64,000 nucleotides of DNA from Bacillus spongiae. GTDB taxonomy: Bacteria > Bacillota > Bacilli > Bacillales > Bacillaceae_K. The stretch is taken from NCBI RefSeq assembly GCF_037120725.1, contig NZ_JBBAXC010000015.1:46675-110674 (forward strand). Direction: 5' to 3'. Under the pieces are notes generated by a model. The model was not told the DNA's origin, ran no database searches, and saw only the letters and a program-made list of their open reading frames with translations. Within the stretch, counting starts at the first letter, position 1, and each line of letters begins with the position of its first letter. This document shows positions 1 to 8,321 of this stretch, one piece after another. The translations under genes were made by a program, and so were the position numbers.

Positions 1-627
1 TTTTCGATTCCAACCTGTAATAAAACAAATAGCCGTTTTTCGATTCTTTAACTTTTGCCAATCGATTGACCGCTTCCCTTCTATCCATGAACTCCCTTTC
101 TTTTTAGCAACGATTCCTTCCCCTTCATATCGTTGTACGTTTTTCCAAATAGATTGAAAAGAATCGGAAGATTTAGCTAATCTTAAGGTAGAGTGAGGTG
201 GGAATCTAAAAGAATAAAACCATTGTTTAAGCTGTTCTTTTCTTTCATTATAAGTAGTCGATGTTACGTTCATCTCATTAAGACGAAGCAGATCAAACAC
301 GACATATTCACATGGACGTCTATGTGCAGCTTGGAGAATGTTGTTTCTTGATGTCATGCGCCCTCGTTGTTGTACATACGAAAAAGAACTTTTGTAATCA
401 TTCTCTAAGGCGACGATTTCTCCATCTAAAATAACCGATTCCTCGGTTAGGTATTTTTCGAAAAAGGATTTAATTTCTGGGAAAAGTGCCAATAAGTCTT
501 TTCCATTCCGACTTAACAAACATTTTTGATCACTTAACCAAATCATGATTCCCCTAAAGCCATCATACTTCACCTCATAATGCCATTGCCCTTTTGTTGG
601 TGGATGTTCAACAAGAGTAGGTAACAT
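1..627 (-). CDS. ligD: ATP-dependent DNA ligase LigD, N-terminal part (cut by window edge)
   Basis: The minus-strand frame stays open from the start region to base 1, so the C-terminal part lies outside the window. The visible ~209 residues form the adenylation domain of an NHEJ ligase. KYDGFRG near residue 21 carries the nucleotidylated lysine (motif I), DGEIV is motif III, EGIVAKKK is motif IV and WQKLKNRK is motif V. LigD seals double-strand breaks held by Ku, and in Bacillus it acts mainly in the germinating spore. The start is ATG at 627 or GTG at 645; I prefer 627 because a sigma-G-like -10 (657-663) would leave no leader for GTG 645. It is transcribed divergently from ku. Whether a polymerase domain follows, as in B. 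subtilis LigD, cannot be seen. Confidence 0.9.
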   Translation of the reverse strand, partial: MLPTLVEHPPTKGQWHYEVKYDGFRGIMIWLSDQKCLLSRNGKDLLALFPEIKSFFEKYLTEESVILDGEIVALENDYKSSFSYVQQRGRMTSRNNILQAAHRRPCEYVVFDLLRLNEMNVTSTTYNERKEQLKQWFYSFRFPPHSTLRLAKSSDSFQSIWKNVQRYEGEGIVAKKKGSSWIEGKRSIDWQKLKNRKTAICFITGWNRK

Positions 628-656
628 TGGTTTCGTTGCAATCACCTTCTTTTTTT

Positions 657-690
657 TAGTATGCCACTTTTACCATTGTTTATATAGAAT
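657..690 (-). promoter_or_regulatory. Candidate sigma-G-type promoter for ligD
   Basis: On the minus strand a perfect CATACTA (657-663) lies 19 bases downstream of CTATA. This matches the forespore sigma-G pattern (-35 GHATR, -10 CATNNTA) except for slightly long spacing. B. subtilis ligD and ku are sigma-G genes, so the match fits. On the plus strand GAATG followed 19 bases later by CAAACTA (about 688-718) could do the same for ku. Confidence 0.4.
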
Positions 691-741
691 GAAAAGGGCA
701 TTATTTTAACCAAACTAAGAAAAAAGTAAGGATGGTTTTAT

Positions 742-1566
742 ATGCATACAATTTGGAAAGGAAGTATTAGTTTTGGGTTGGTGAATATTCCGATTAAACT
801 TCATGCAGCTACTGAGGATGGCGATATAAAGTTAAGAAGTCTTCATAAAGCTTGCCATACACCGATAAAATATGAAAAAGTATGTCCAGCATGTGAAGTG
901 GAATTAAATAAGGAGGACATTATTAAAGGGTTTGAAGTCGCGAAGGGGAAATTTGTCGAAATTAGCGACGATGAAATACAGGCGCTTAAAGAAAGTAAAG
1001 AAGAAAAAAGTGTTGAGATTGTTGATTTTATCGAATTAAAGGAAATCGACCCTATTTATTTTGACCGAAGTTACTTTTTGTCTCCGAGTGAAGGAGGAAA
1101 AAAAGCTTATGGTCTACTAAAAGAGGCGTTAGTAAAAACAAAAAAAGTAGGAATTGCCAAAATGATGATTCGATCAAAAGAACAACTCAGTGTGATTCGG
1201 GTATATGAAAACATCCTACTTGTTGAAACGATTCATTATCCTGATGAAGTCCGCAAGGTAGAGGAAGTTCCAAACATTCCTTCAGAAAAAAATGTAACGA
1301 AAAAGGAACTTGATACCGCTATTTTACTTATTGATCAACTCACTACTGACTTCTCACCTGAAAAGTATCACGATGAGTATAGGCAAAAGCTTGAAGGCTT
1401 AATTGAGGAAAAGTCGAAAGAAAAACAAACGGTTTTACCAGCAGAAAGTCGGGCAAATGCCGATAATGTTACCGATTTAATGGCTGCATTGCAAGCGTCA
1501 ATTGACCAATCCAAGCCGAAAAAGAAAACAACGAATAAAAGGTCTAAGAAAGCAAAAGCTTTGTAA
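742..1566 (+). CDS. ku: Non-homologous end-joining protein Ku
   Basis: This 274-residue protein begins MHTIWKGSISFGLVNIPIKL, the hallmark start of bacterial Ku. Bacterial Ku forms a homodimeric ring that binds DNA ends and recruits LigD. The beta-barrel core covers roughly residues 1-220. The tail is lysine-rich (KPKKKTTNKRSKKAK), typical of the Ku C-terminal extension that binds DNA or LigD. Length is normal for the family. The start is supported by AAGGATGG a few bases upstream. It is divergent from ligD with a ~115-bp shared promoter region. The two genes together form a complete two-component NHEJ system, probably spore-associated. Confidence 0.96.
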   Translation: MHTIWKGSISFGLVNIPIKLHAATEDGDIKLRSLHKACHTPIKYEKVCPACEVELNKEDIIKGFEVAKGKFVEISDDEIQALKESKEEKSVEIVDFIELKEIDPIYFDRSYFLSPSEGGKKAYGLLKEALVKTKKVGIAKMMIRSKEQLSVIRVYENILLVETIHYPDEVRKVEEVPNIPSEKNVTKKELDTAILLIDQLTTDFSPEKYHDEYRQKLEGLIEEKSKEKQTVLPAESRANADNVTDLMAALQASIDQSKPKKKTTNKRSKKAKAL

Positions 1567-1690
1567 TCCGTGTCTTAAAAGTAATGCTATCCGACTTATG
1601 TGCTTAGCTAGACTTGAACCATTCCACAACTTTTTTCTTCACTTATGATATGAGGTATGGTAAAGTATGAATGAATTTAATATTGAATGA

Positions 1691-1788
1691 ACACTGGGGG
1701 TGCCGGAAGTGGCCGGCTGAGAGTAAGACCTTAATGTCTTTGACCCTTCTTAACCTGATCTGGTTTGTACCAGCGTAGGGAAGTGTCC
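1691..1788 (+). promoter_or_regulatory. TPP (thi-box) riboswitch
   Basis: The conserved TPP aptamer is present: ACTGGGGGTGCC at 1693, CTGAGAG at 1717, ACCCTT at 1743, AACCTGATCTGG at 1752 and CAGCGTAGGGAAG at 1771. It lies upstream of thiD and thiE, so thiamine pyrophosphate should switch the operon off. The terminator at 1877-1912 is the likely expression platform. Confidence 0.96.
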
Positions 1789-1876
1789 AATATGATAGCG
1801 AAGAGTGCATAATAAAAAATTGCATGATTGACAGGTAGCTTTTGGCTACTATTCGTTCTTTCATTTAGTTCACGAT

Positions 1877-1912
1877 AAACCTCCAGTGTTAACACATCGG
1901 AGGTTTTTATTG
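1877..1912 (+). terminator. TPP-controlled leader terminator
   Basis: AAACCTCC (1877) pairs with GGAGGTTT (1899) and is followed by a T run. It lies between the aptamer and thiD, as expected for transcription attenuation by the riboswitch. Confidence 0.8.
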
Positions 1913-2052
1913 TTCTTACAGAAGGTAACAGCTGTAATCACGTTATTTAAGAATTGACCAAGTGATTAAGAAAAACATTACTGTGTCCTCAATAGAACAA
2001 TAATCTTCAGGTTCATTCATCATCATTTCAATCATCATTGGAGGAATATAAT

Positions 2053-2841
2053 GTGAAAACAGCTCTAACAATCGCAGGCTCAGATTCTGGAGGAGGAGCA
2101 GGCATTCAAGCAGATTTAAAAACGTTTTCAGCACTAGGGGTGTTTGGGATGTCAGTTATTACAGCTGTTACTGCTCAAAATACGCAAGAGGTTCGCTCAG
2201 TTGAAAACATTTCATTAAATGTAATTAAAGATCAAATCAATGCCATTTTTGATGACATTCATGTAGATGCAGTGAAAATTGGTATGCTATCGACTGCTGA
2301 AATTATTGAAGCGGTGACAACAGAGATTTCTAAGCGGAAGATAAAGTCGGTGGTTGTAGATCCCGTTATGGTTTCAACTAGCGGTCACTCCTTACTAGAT
2401 CCGGCTGCTGTACATATGTTGAAAAAGAAATTACTTCCTCTCGCGACAGTCGTAACTCCCAATATTGCAGAAGCAGAAGTGTTAGTGAATCAGAAAATTC
2501 GAAACAAAGTAGAGATGGAGGAGGCCTGTCAGAGAATACATGAAATGGGTCCAGGAACGGTTCTTCTAAAAGGTGGACATTTACATGGTGACGCTGATGA
2601 TCTTTTCTATGATGGAAAAGCATTCAGGTGGTTTCAAGCAGAAAGAATTCAGACGAAGAATACTCACGGTACAGGGTGTACATTATCGTCAGCTATTGCA
2701 TCCTATTGCGCAAATGGAGAAAGATTAGAAACGGCCATTGCAAAGGGTAAAGATTATGTCACAGAAGCAATTAAACAAAGCTTTTCTATTGGAAAAGGAA
2801 ATGGTCCTACACATCACTTTCATCCGTTTTACACAAGGTAA
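2053..2841 (+). CDS. thiD: Hydroxymethylpyrimidine/phosphomethylpyrimidine kinase
   Basis: This 262-residue PfkB-like kinase begins MKTALTIAGSDSGGGAGIQA, the ThiD signature. It phosphorylates HMP and HMP-phosphate to HMP-PP for thiamine synthesis. The C-terminal NTHGTGCTLSSAIA is the ribokinase-family anion hole and catalytic Asp region, although the Asp position here reads C-T rather than the common G-D. GTG at 2053 is chosen because GGAGG at 2040 is eight bases upstream; the TTG at 2038 overlaps that site. It is the first gene of a riboswitch-controlled pair with thiE (gap ~50 bp). Assignment as ThiD rather than the PdxK paralogue rests on the TPP riboswitch. Confidence 0.93.
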   Translation: MKTALTIAGSDSGGGAGIQADLKTFSALGVFGMSVITAVTAQNTQEVRSVENISLNVIKDQINAIFDDIHVDAVKIGMLSTAEIIEAVTTEISKRKIKSVVVDPVMVSTSGHSLLDPAAVHMLKKKLLPLATVVTPNIAEAEVLVNQKIRNKVEMEEACQRIHEMGPGTVLLKGGHLHGDADDLFYDGKAFRWFQAERIQTKNTHGTGCTLSSAIASYCANGERLETAIAKGKDYVTEAIKQSFSIGKGNGPTHHFHPFYTR

Positions 2842-2893
2842 TTCATATAACTTGTTTGGAGAATAATAAAATTATAGAAGAGGGAATTAATAC

Positions 2894-3520
2894 ATGGAGA
2901 ATAATATCGATTATGGCTTATATTTGGTAACAGATGAATCTCTTCCATTAACCTTACTAGAAGAGAAAATAATTGGTGCCATGAAAGGGGGGGCATCGAT
3001 CATTCAGCTCAGAGAAAAAGAGTCCACAAGTAAGGAGTTCATTAATAAAGCGAAAAGGTTGAAAGCAATCTTATCTGAAACATCTATTCCCCTTATTATT
3101 AATGACAGACTTGATATCGCCTTGCTCGTAGAGGCAGACGGGATACACCTAGGACAAGATGATCTTCCTGCGAGAGAAGTAAAGAAAATTCTTCCTGCCA
3201 AAATGATTCTCGGGGTCTCTGTACATTCCGTTCAGGAAGCACTTCAAGCAGAGAGGGATGGAGCAGATTATATTGGAGTAGGCTCAGTATTTAAAACTTC
3301 GTCAAAGCCAGACGCTACTCCCATTAGTTTTGATGAGGTAGTGGCCATTAAAAAATCAGTTTCTATACCGGTTGTCGGAATTGGTGGGATTACAGAAGAA
3401 AATGTTGACTTAATAAAGGAATTGGGGATTGACGGGGTTGCCATTGTGTCGGCTATTATGAAAAAAGAAGATACAAAAAAAGCGACAGAGCAATTAAAAC
3501 GGAAACTTACGTGGCTCTAG
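2894..3520 (+). CDS. thiE: Thiamine-phosphate synthase
   Basis: This 208-residue TIM barrel joins HMP-PP and thiazole phosphate to form thiamine phosphate. Diagnostic motifs are LYLVTD near residue 9, QLREK near 38, PLIINDRLDIAL, ADGIHLGQDDLP, GVSVHS, DYIGVGSVFKT and VVGIGGI. Length is typical. The start ATG follows AGAGGGAATT. It is the second gene after the TPP riboswitch. No thiM or thiazole gene follows, so thiazole phosphate must come from elsewhere in the genome. A 3' fragment of this gene is repeated at about 5311-5420 as part of a tandem duplication. Confidence 0.96.
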   Translation: MENNIDYGLYLVTDESLPLTLLEEKIIGAMKGGASIIQLREKESTSKEFINKAKRLKAILSETSIPLIINDRLDIALLVEADGIHLGQDDLPAREVKKILPAKMILGVSVHSVQEALQAERDGADYIGVGSVFKTSSKPDATPISFDEVVAIKKSVSIPVVGIGGITEENVDLIKELGIDGVAIVSAIMKKEDTKKATEQLKRKLTWL

Positions 3521-3526
3521 TGAGAA

Positions 3527-3561
3527 AAGGAGGGATGCTCGATGCATTCCTCCTTCATTTT
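3527..3561. terminator. Bidirectional terminator between thiE and membrane gene copy A
   Basis: AAGGAGGGATGC (3527) pairs with GCATTCCTCCTT (3544) around a short loop. T-rich sequence follows on the plus strand and TTTTCT on the minus strand, so it can end both convergent genes. Confidence 0.75.
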
Positions 3562-5112
3562 CTAAAACAAATCAAAGAAATAAGGACCTACACTAAATAT
3601 AAGTAATAGCATGTACACAAACATAAAGTAAAAGCTACCTAGCATGGCAGTCCATTCAGGGTCACGACCCCATTTCCAGACCAATGTCGTTAAAAGAGAG
3701 AGGACGAATGAAATAACCCAAAGGCTTCCATCAAAAGTTAAATAGGAAGGGGCTATGGAATAGAAAAAGCTATCCATTGCAGTTGCTAAATAGAAGATAG
3801 GCATAACTAGAAACATTCCAATTGATACGTATTCGACTAAGTGAACACCTTCTGATTCCATAATGTTTGGTTTAAAAATATTTAAGTAGATCAAAAATGC
3901 TAAAGATGGTAAGTACACATAAAATGATGTTAATAATACAATAAACCCACTAAATAACATTAAGAAGCTATTATAAAAAGCATTGAAATAATCCTCTTTC
4001 GATAAAGTTAAACTATCCTTAATGACGGCTTCATCATTTGACGAAAAATATAATTTGTGCGACTCCCCTTTATAGATTAACCAATAAATCGAAGAGAAAT
4101 TATTTGCATAAAATGGATCATTCGCAACGTGATCTGTTGTTGATATTAACCGACTTTCGACTTTATTCCCTTTTAATTCCCCCAAGTATAAGCTGAAGTC
4201 ATTTTTTTTGAAAACCCCAATTCCTTCTGCTAAGAAAGTAAAAGTAGTTTTATCCTTCATGAGAAAGTTTGATAAGGAATGAAAAGAATAAAACTGGTGC
4301 TGAGAGTCTTTATCATAAAACTTGATTTTCTCCAATGGAACAGTATTGTTGATAAAGTCCTCGATAGTGCCTTCCATTATAAAGGATTGATATGTGATAT
4401 TCCCTTGTTTTCGTCCGTTTTTTTCTATTAATAGTAATATTTTTCCGTTTGCTTCAATATTTCCACTAATGCCATTAATTGAAAATTGGTATCCTGTATC
4501 AACACTGGATAACAGTATAGGTAAATCATCTTGAGAATTTAATAAATATAGATTTGCTTTAGTTTTCCATTCATTAGGGGTCGAGACGACTATTTCTCCG
4601 CTATTTAGAAAATACACATTTTCCAAGTTATTTTCAAAGGTAGAAAGTAAAGTCGTTTCACCAGTATCCGGATATAAACGATAAAGGGCGTTATCAGCCC
4701 AATAGACAACCTGCTCATCAGCTCCCTTTACGTCGGTTATATTCTCGGCTATGACCGTTTCGGAAGAAAGGTCTGACAAAATGACTCTCTTTTTGTTGAG
4801 ATATACAAATTTTTCTCCGTTTGTCCAAAAGCCCTTTCCTTTATCTACTTTTAATGGAAGGGTGTCACTTTGGGTGGTCATCTGTTGGTTTAACTCGACT
4901 ACTTGGACACCAGAAGATGAAGTCAAATACATCTTATTGTCGTTATGAAACACTTGTTTGCTTTCACTTAATGAAACATCCAATGGTAAAGAACGGCTCC
5001 ATTCATCATTAGGGAGCTGATTAATTTCATTCAATTGTTGAAAGTATAAGACTAAGAAAAGGCAACTACAAAGAACAATAGGAATGCCAAATGTTTTGAG
5101 TTTTCTCATCAT
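3562..5112 (-). CDS. Membrane protein with large extracytoplasmic domain, copy A
   Basis: I do not recognise this 516-residue family. It has an N-terminal membrane segment (about residues 9-25), a large polar domain to about residue 385 rich in short beta-strand-like stretches (propeller-like in look, not proven), then four or five hydrophobic helices to the end. This suggests a surface-exposed sensor or exporter-associated domain anchored at both ends. The start at 5112 (MMRKLKTFG) is preferred because AGGGGGACC precedes it and the paralogue starts there; an open frame extends 33 bases further. It lies tail-to-tail with thiE. Its paralogue (5459-7009) is about 90% identical by eye. Confidence 0.85.
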   Translation of the reverse strand: MMRKLKTFGIPIVLCSCLFLVLYFQQLNEINQLPNDEWSRSLPLDVSLSESKQVFHNDNKMYLTSSSGVQVVELNQQMTTQSDTLPLKVDKGKGFWTNGEKFVYLNKKRVILSDLSSETVIAENITDVKGADEQVVYWADNALYRLYPDTGETTLLSTFENNLENVYFLNSGEIVVSTPNEWKTKANLYLLNSQDDLPILLSSVDTGYQFSINGISGNIEANGKILLLIEKNGRKQGNITYQSFIMEGTIEDFINNTVPLEKIKFYDKDSQHQFYSFHSLSNFLMKDKTTFTFLAEGIGVFKKNDFSLYLGELKGNKVESRLISTTDHVANDPFYANNFSSIYWLIYKGESHKLYFSSNDEAVIKDSLTLSKEDYFNAFYNSFLMLFSGFIVLLTSFYVYLPSLAFLIYLNIFKPNIMESEGVHLVEYVSIGMFLVMPIFYLATAMDSFFYSIAPSYLTFDGSLWVISFVLSLLTTLVWKWGRDPEWTAMLGSFYFMFVYMLLLIFSVGPYFFDLF

Positions 5113-5310
5113 GGTCCCCCTTTTTTTATTTCTGTATTTTACCATATTTTTAATATTTTTTCATTTTTTAAAATAATCAGAATAAAAAGTTTAGAAATAA
5201 TCTATTTCAATTTGTATGAGTCAATAGTATAGAGTAGAAGATACTATTTCTTTTATATAGATACATAAATGTTATTCAGAAAAGGTCAGTAAACCGAAGG
5301 AAGGGAATAT

Positions 5311-5420
5311 AAAGGAATTGCAAATTGATGGGGTTGCCATTGTGTCGGCTATCGTGAAAAAAGAAGATACAAAAAAAAGAGACAAAGCAAATAAAACGGA
5401 AATTTACGTGGCTCTAGTGA
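5311..5420 (+). pseudogene. Duplicated 3' fragment of thiE
   Basis: The sequence matches thiE codons for IDGVAIVSAIMKKEDTKK onward. It has one extra A in the A run, which shifts the frame so the thiE stop is not used. There is no 5' part of the gene. It marks the left edge of duplication unit 2. Confidence 0.85.
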
Positions 5421-5423
5421 GAA

Positions 5424-5460
5424 AAGGAGGGATGTATTTTGCACCCCTCCATCATTTTCT
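5424..5460. terminator. Duplicated terminator, diverged
   Basis: GGAGGG (5426) pairs with CCCTCC (5445). It is the counterpart of the terminator at 3527, with the central stem changed and shortened. Confidence 0.55.
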
Positions 5461-7009
5461 AAAACAAATCAAAGAAATAAGGACCTACACTAATCATAAA
5501 TAATAGCATGTACACAATCATAAAGTAAAAACTACCTAACATGGCAGTCCAATCAGGGTCACGACCCCATTTCCAGACCAATGTCGTTATAAGAGAGAGA
5601 ACGAATGAAATAACCCAAAGGCTCCCATCAAAGGTTAAATAGGAAGGGGCTATGGAATAGAAAAAGCTATCCATTGCAGTTGCTAAATAGAAGATAGGCA
5701 TAACTAGAAACATTCCAATTGATACGTATTCGACTAAATGAATACCTTCTGATTCCAAAACGTTTGGTTTAAAAATATTTAAGTAGATCAAAAATGTTAA
5801 AGATGGCAAGTACACATAAAATGATGTTAATAATACAATAAACCCACTAAATAACATTAAGAAACTATTATAAAAAGCATTTGAATAATCCTCTTTCGAT
5901 AAAGTTAAACTATCCTTAATGACGGCTTCATCAGTTGACGAAAAATATAATTTGTGCGACTCACCGTTATAGATTAACCAATAAATTGAAGATAAATCAT
6001 TTGCATAAAATGGATCGTTCGCAACGTGATCTGTTGTTGATATTAACCGACTTTCGACTTTATTCCCTTTCAATTCCCCTAGGTATAAACTGGTGTCATT
6101 TTTTTTGGTAACCCCAAGTCCTTCTGCTAGGAAAGTAAAAGTAGTTTTATCCTTCATGCGAAAGTTCGATAAGGAATGAGAATTTTCAAACTGGTGCTGA
6201 GAGTCTTTATCATAAAAATTGATTTTTTCCAACGGAACAGTATTGTTGATAAAGTCCTCGATAGTGCCTTCCATTTTATAGGAATAATAAGTGATATTTC
6301 CTTGTGATCGTCCGTTTTTTTCCATTAATAGGAATATATGTCCATTTTCTTGAATGGTTCCACTAATGCCGTCAATAATAGATTGTTGGCCGGTGTTAAT
6401 GCTGGATAACAGAATAGGTAAATCATCTTGATCATTTAATAAATATAGATTTGCTTTAGTATTCCAATCATTAGGGATTAAGACGAGTATTTCTCCACTA
6501 TTTAGAAAATACACGTCTTCCACATTATTTTCAAAGGTAGAAAGTAAAGTCGTTTCACCAGTATCTGGATTTAAACGATAAAGGGTGTTATCAGTCCAAT
6601 AGACAACCTGCTCATCAGCTCCCTTTACGTTTGATACATTCTCAGCTATGACCGTTTCGGAAGAAAGGTCTGACAAAATGACCCTCTTTTTGTTGAGATA
6701 TACAAATTTTTCTTCGTTTGTCCAAAAGCCCTTTCCTTTATCCACTTTTAATGGAAGGGTGTCACCTTGGGTGGTCATCTGCTGGTTTAACTCGACTACT
6801 TGGACATCAGTAGATGAAGTCAAATACATCTTATTGTCGTTATGAAACACTTGTTTGCTTTCACTTAACGAAACATCCAATGGTAAAGAACGGCTCCATT
6901 CATCATTAGGAAGCTGCTTAATTTCATTCAATTGCTGAAAGTATAAGACTAAGAAAAGGCAGCTACAAAGAACAATAGGAATGCCGAATGTTTTGAGTTT
7001 TCTCATCAT
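5459..7009 (-). CDS. Membrane protein with large extracytoplasmic domain, copy B
   Basis: This 516-residue paralogue of the 3562-5112 product has the same length and layout: an N-terminal membrane segment, a polar domain of ~360 residues and four or five C-terminal membrane helices. The start ATG at 7009 follows GGAGGAC. The two copies are near-identical in the N-terminal ~130 and C-terminal ~130 residues. Differences gather in residues ~130-260, for example SVDTGYQFSINGISGNIEAN against SINTGQQSIIDGISGTIQEN. Both frames are intact, so both are probably expressed. Function unknown. Confidence 0.85.
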   Translation of the reverse strand: MMRKLKTFGIPIVLCSCLFLVLYFQQLNEIKQLPNDEWSRSLPLDVSLSESKQVFHNDNKMYLTSSTDVQVVELNQQMTTQGDTLPLKVDKGKGFWTNEEKFVYLNKKRVILSDLSSETVIAENVSNVKGADEQVVYWTDNTLYRLNPDTGETTLLSTFENNVEDVYFLNSGEILVLIPNDWNTKANLYLLNDQDDLPILLSSINTGQQSIIDGISGTIQENGHIFLLMEKNGRSQGNITYYSYKMEGTIEDFINNTVPLEKINFYDKDSQHQFENSHSLSNFRMKDKTTFTFLAEGLGVTKKNDTSLYLGELKGNKVESRLISTTDHVANDPFYANDLSSIYWLIYNGESHKLYFSSTDEAVIKDSLTLSKEDYSNAFYNSFLMLFSGFIVLLTSFYVYLPSLTFLIYLNIFKPNVLESEGIHLVEYVSIGMFLVMPIFYLATAMDSFFYSIAPSYLTFDGSLWVISFVLSLITTLVWKWGRDPDWTAMLGSFYFMIVYMLLFMISVGPYFFDLF

Positions 7010-7382
7010 TGTCCTCCTTTTTTATTTCTGTATTTTACCATATTTTTGATAAGTTTTTATTTTTTTAAATTATCAGAATAATAAGTTTGGACTAATTTTA
7101 ATTAGTAGTGAATAACCTATTTCAATTTTTATTAGTCAAAAATAAAGAGAAGATATTTTTATTAAATAGCGTGGTTTTAACATAATCAAAAAGAAATTTA
7201 CTGAAGTTTTAAACATTCGAATGTTACCTAGATACAAAAATGTTATTCAAGAAAAGGTCAGTATACTGAAAGAAGGGAAAAGGATGGATTATATGGGAAC
7301 ACAGCAATCCTGAAATTGATAACGTATGAGACTAGAAGAAATCGGGAAATACAGAGAAAATAGAATTATTATATGAAGGAGT

Positions 7383-7411
7383 TTGACAAATACAGGATAT
7401 TAATATATAAT
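7383..7411 (+). promoter_or_regulatory. Perfect consensus sigma-A promoter with no gene downstream
   Basis: TTGACA (7383-7388), 17 bases, TATAAT (7406-7411). Transcription should start near 7418 on the plus strand. No convincing reading frame follows before the palindromic terminator at 7966. Confidence 0.75.
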
Positions 7412-7417
7412 GAATTC

Positions 7418-7995
7418 TGGCTAAAATGTCCATAATGAAGTGAAGGAACATATTTGCCATCGATTGCGTTCGATGACTTTATAGTACAAATTTAAATATT
7501 TAGGGGGCAGAACATATAAACATTAGTTTTTTCCATAAGAATCTCACACTTATGACTTCCGGTAGTGATTCTCTCACAGTCACTTTGCCGATGAAACCAC
7601 GAATTTTGCTTCCACCATATTAATATACTTCATTTAATTCCATTTTAATAATTATTCAATTAATAGCTGAATCACGCTGGCACGGCCTAGGAGCCGTAAG
7701 GATGAAAGAGAGGTAGGGCTTTCATTGTTTCAGAACCAAATAATGCGGACAGTTTAGCTTACTAAGCAATATTTATTAATATAATTTCAAATTAATTATT
7801 ATATTGTTGTCCTATGTATGAAATAAAAAACACTTATTTTACTAAAGCCTTCTCAATCCTTTAAGGACAGAACAGCTTGTTTATTCGAGGACGTTTGTAA
7901 AAATGAGTTTTTTAGCACAAATGTAGGACATATTATCTAGATCTAGTGAAAATGTTAATAAATGTAAAACACCAAAGGGTACCCTTTGGTGTTTT
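7418..7995 (+). ncRNA. Candidate non-coding transcript
   Basis: The ~580-base stretch lies between a perfect sigma-A promoter and a strong palindromic terminator, with no reading frame that has a credible start site. It contains local stems such as CATCG...CGATG (about 7458-7476) and ACGGC-CTAGGA-GCCGT (about 7682-7697). It does not match 6S, tmRNA, RNase P or SRP RNA motifs that I know. It may equally be a decayed gene with a surviving promoter. Confidence 0.35.
7966..7995. terminator. 30-bp perfect palindrome, terminator-like
   Basis: AAAACACCAAAGGGT (7966-7980) is followed directly by its exact reverse complement ending in TTTT. Transcribed rightwards it gives a stem and a T run. No gene ends just upstream. 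Confidence 0.7.
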
Positions 7996-8321
7996 TTCGT
8001 TTCGTGTGATTGCTATAACAATGCTGTTATTTTTACATAAAAAATCTGTATATGATATAAAGTTGAAGAAGAATGATTATTCTTTGGTGCATGAAATATG
8101 TAAAGGAAAGCACCGTGATAAAATGTCGTAGTGGAATAATAGTTAAACGGTTGTCATGGAAGTGATTATAAGGTTAATTGTCAGGCCTTTTGTTTATTTC
8201 ACCGATTGCTTTATATCAAATTGTTTCATTGATTGAAGTTTTCTACACAAAGGAATCTATTGATGAAAATTATGTTAGAATCATTTGATAAATAAGATAT
8301 AAGCTTCTTTACCATACTATT

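Larger units (their letters stand above)
3412..7283. repeat. Tandem duplication, two units of ~1.9 kb
   Basis: Unit 1 (about 3412-5310) and unit 2 (about 5311-7283) share the thiE 3' end, a terminator, a 516-codon membrane protein gene and its upstream region. Both units begin near ATAAAGGAATTG. Both end near AAAAATGTTATTC and a GAAAAGGTCAGTA-like stretch. Unit 2 has an extra ~90 bp in the upstream region. The thiE fragment in unit 2 no longer encodes a functional end. Confidence 0.9.

Noticed and set aside
1643..1864. Minus-strand 73-codon frame
   Set aside because: It is antisense to the TPP riboswitch and has no ribosome site; the conserved RNA explains the sequence.
5318..5503. 61-codon plus-strand frame after membrane gene copy A
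   Set aside because: It is the duplicated thiE 3' fragment running past its frameshift into terminator sequence, not a separate gene.
7946..8131. Plus-strand 61-codon frame
   Set aside because: It begins just before and runs through the 30-bp terminator palindrome and has no ribosome site.
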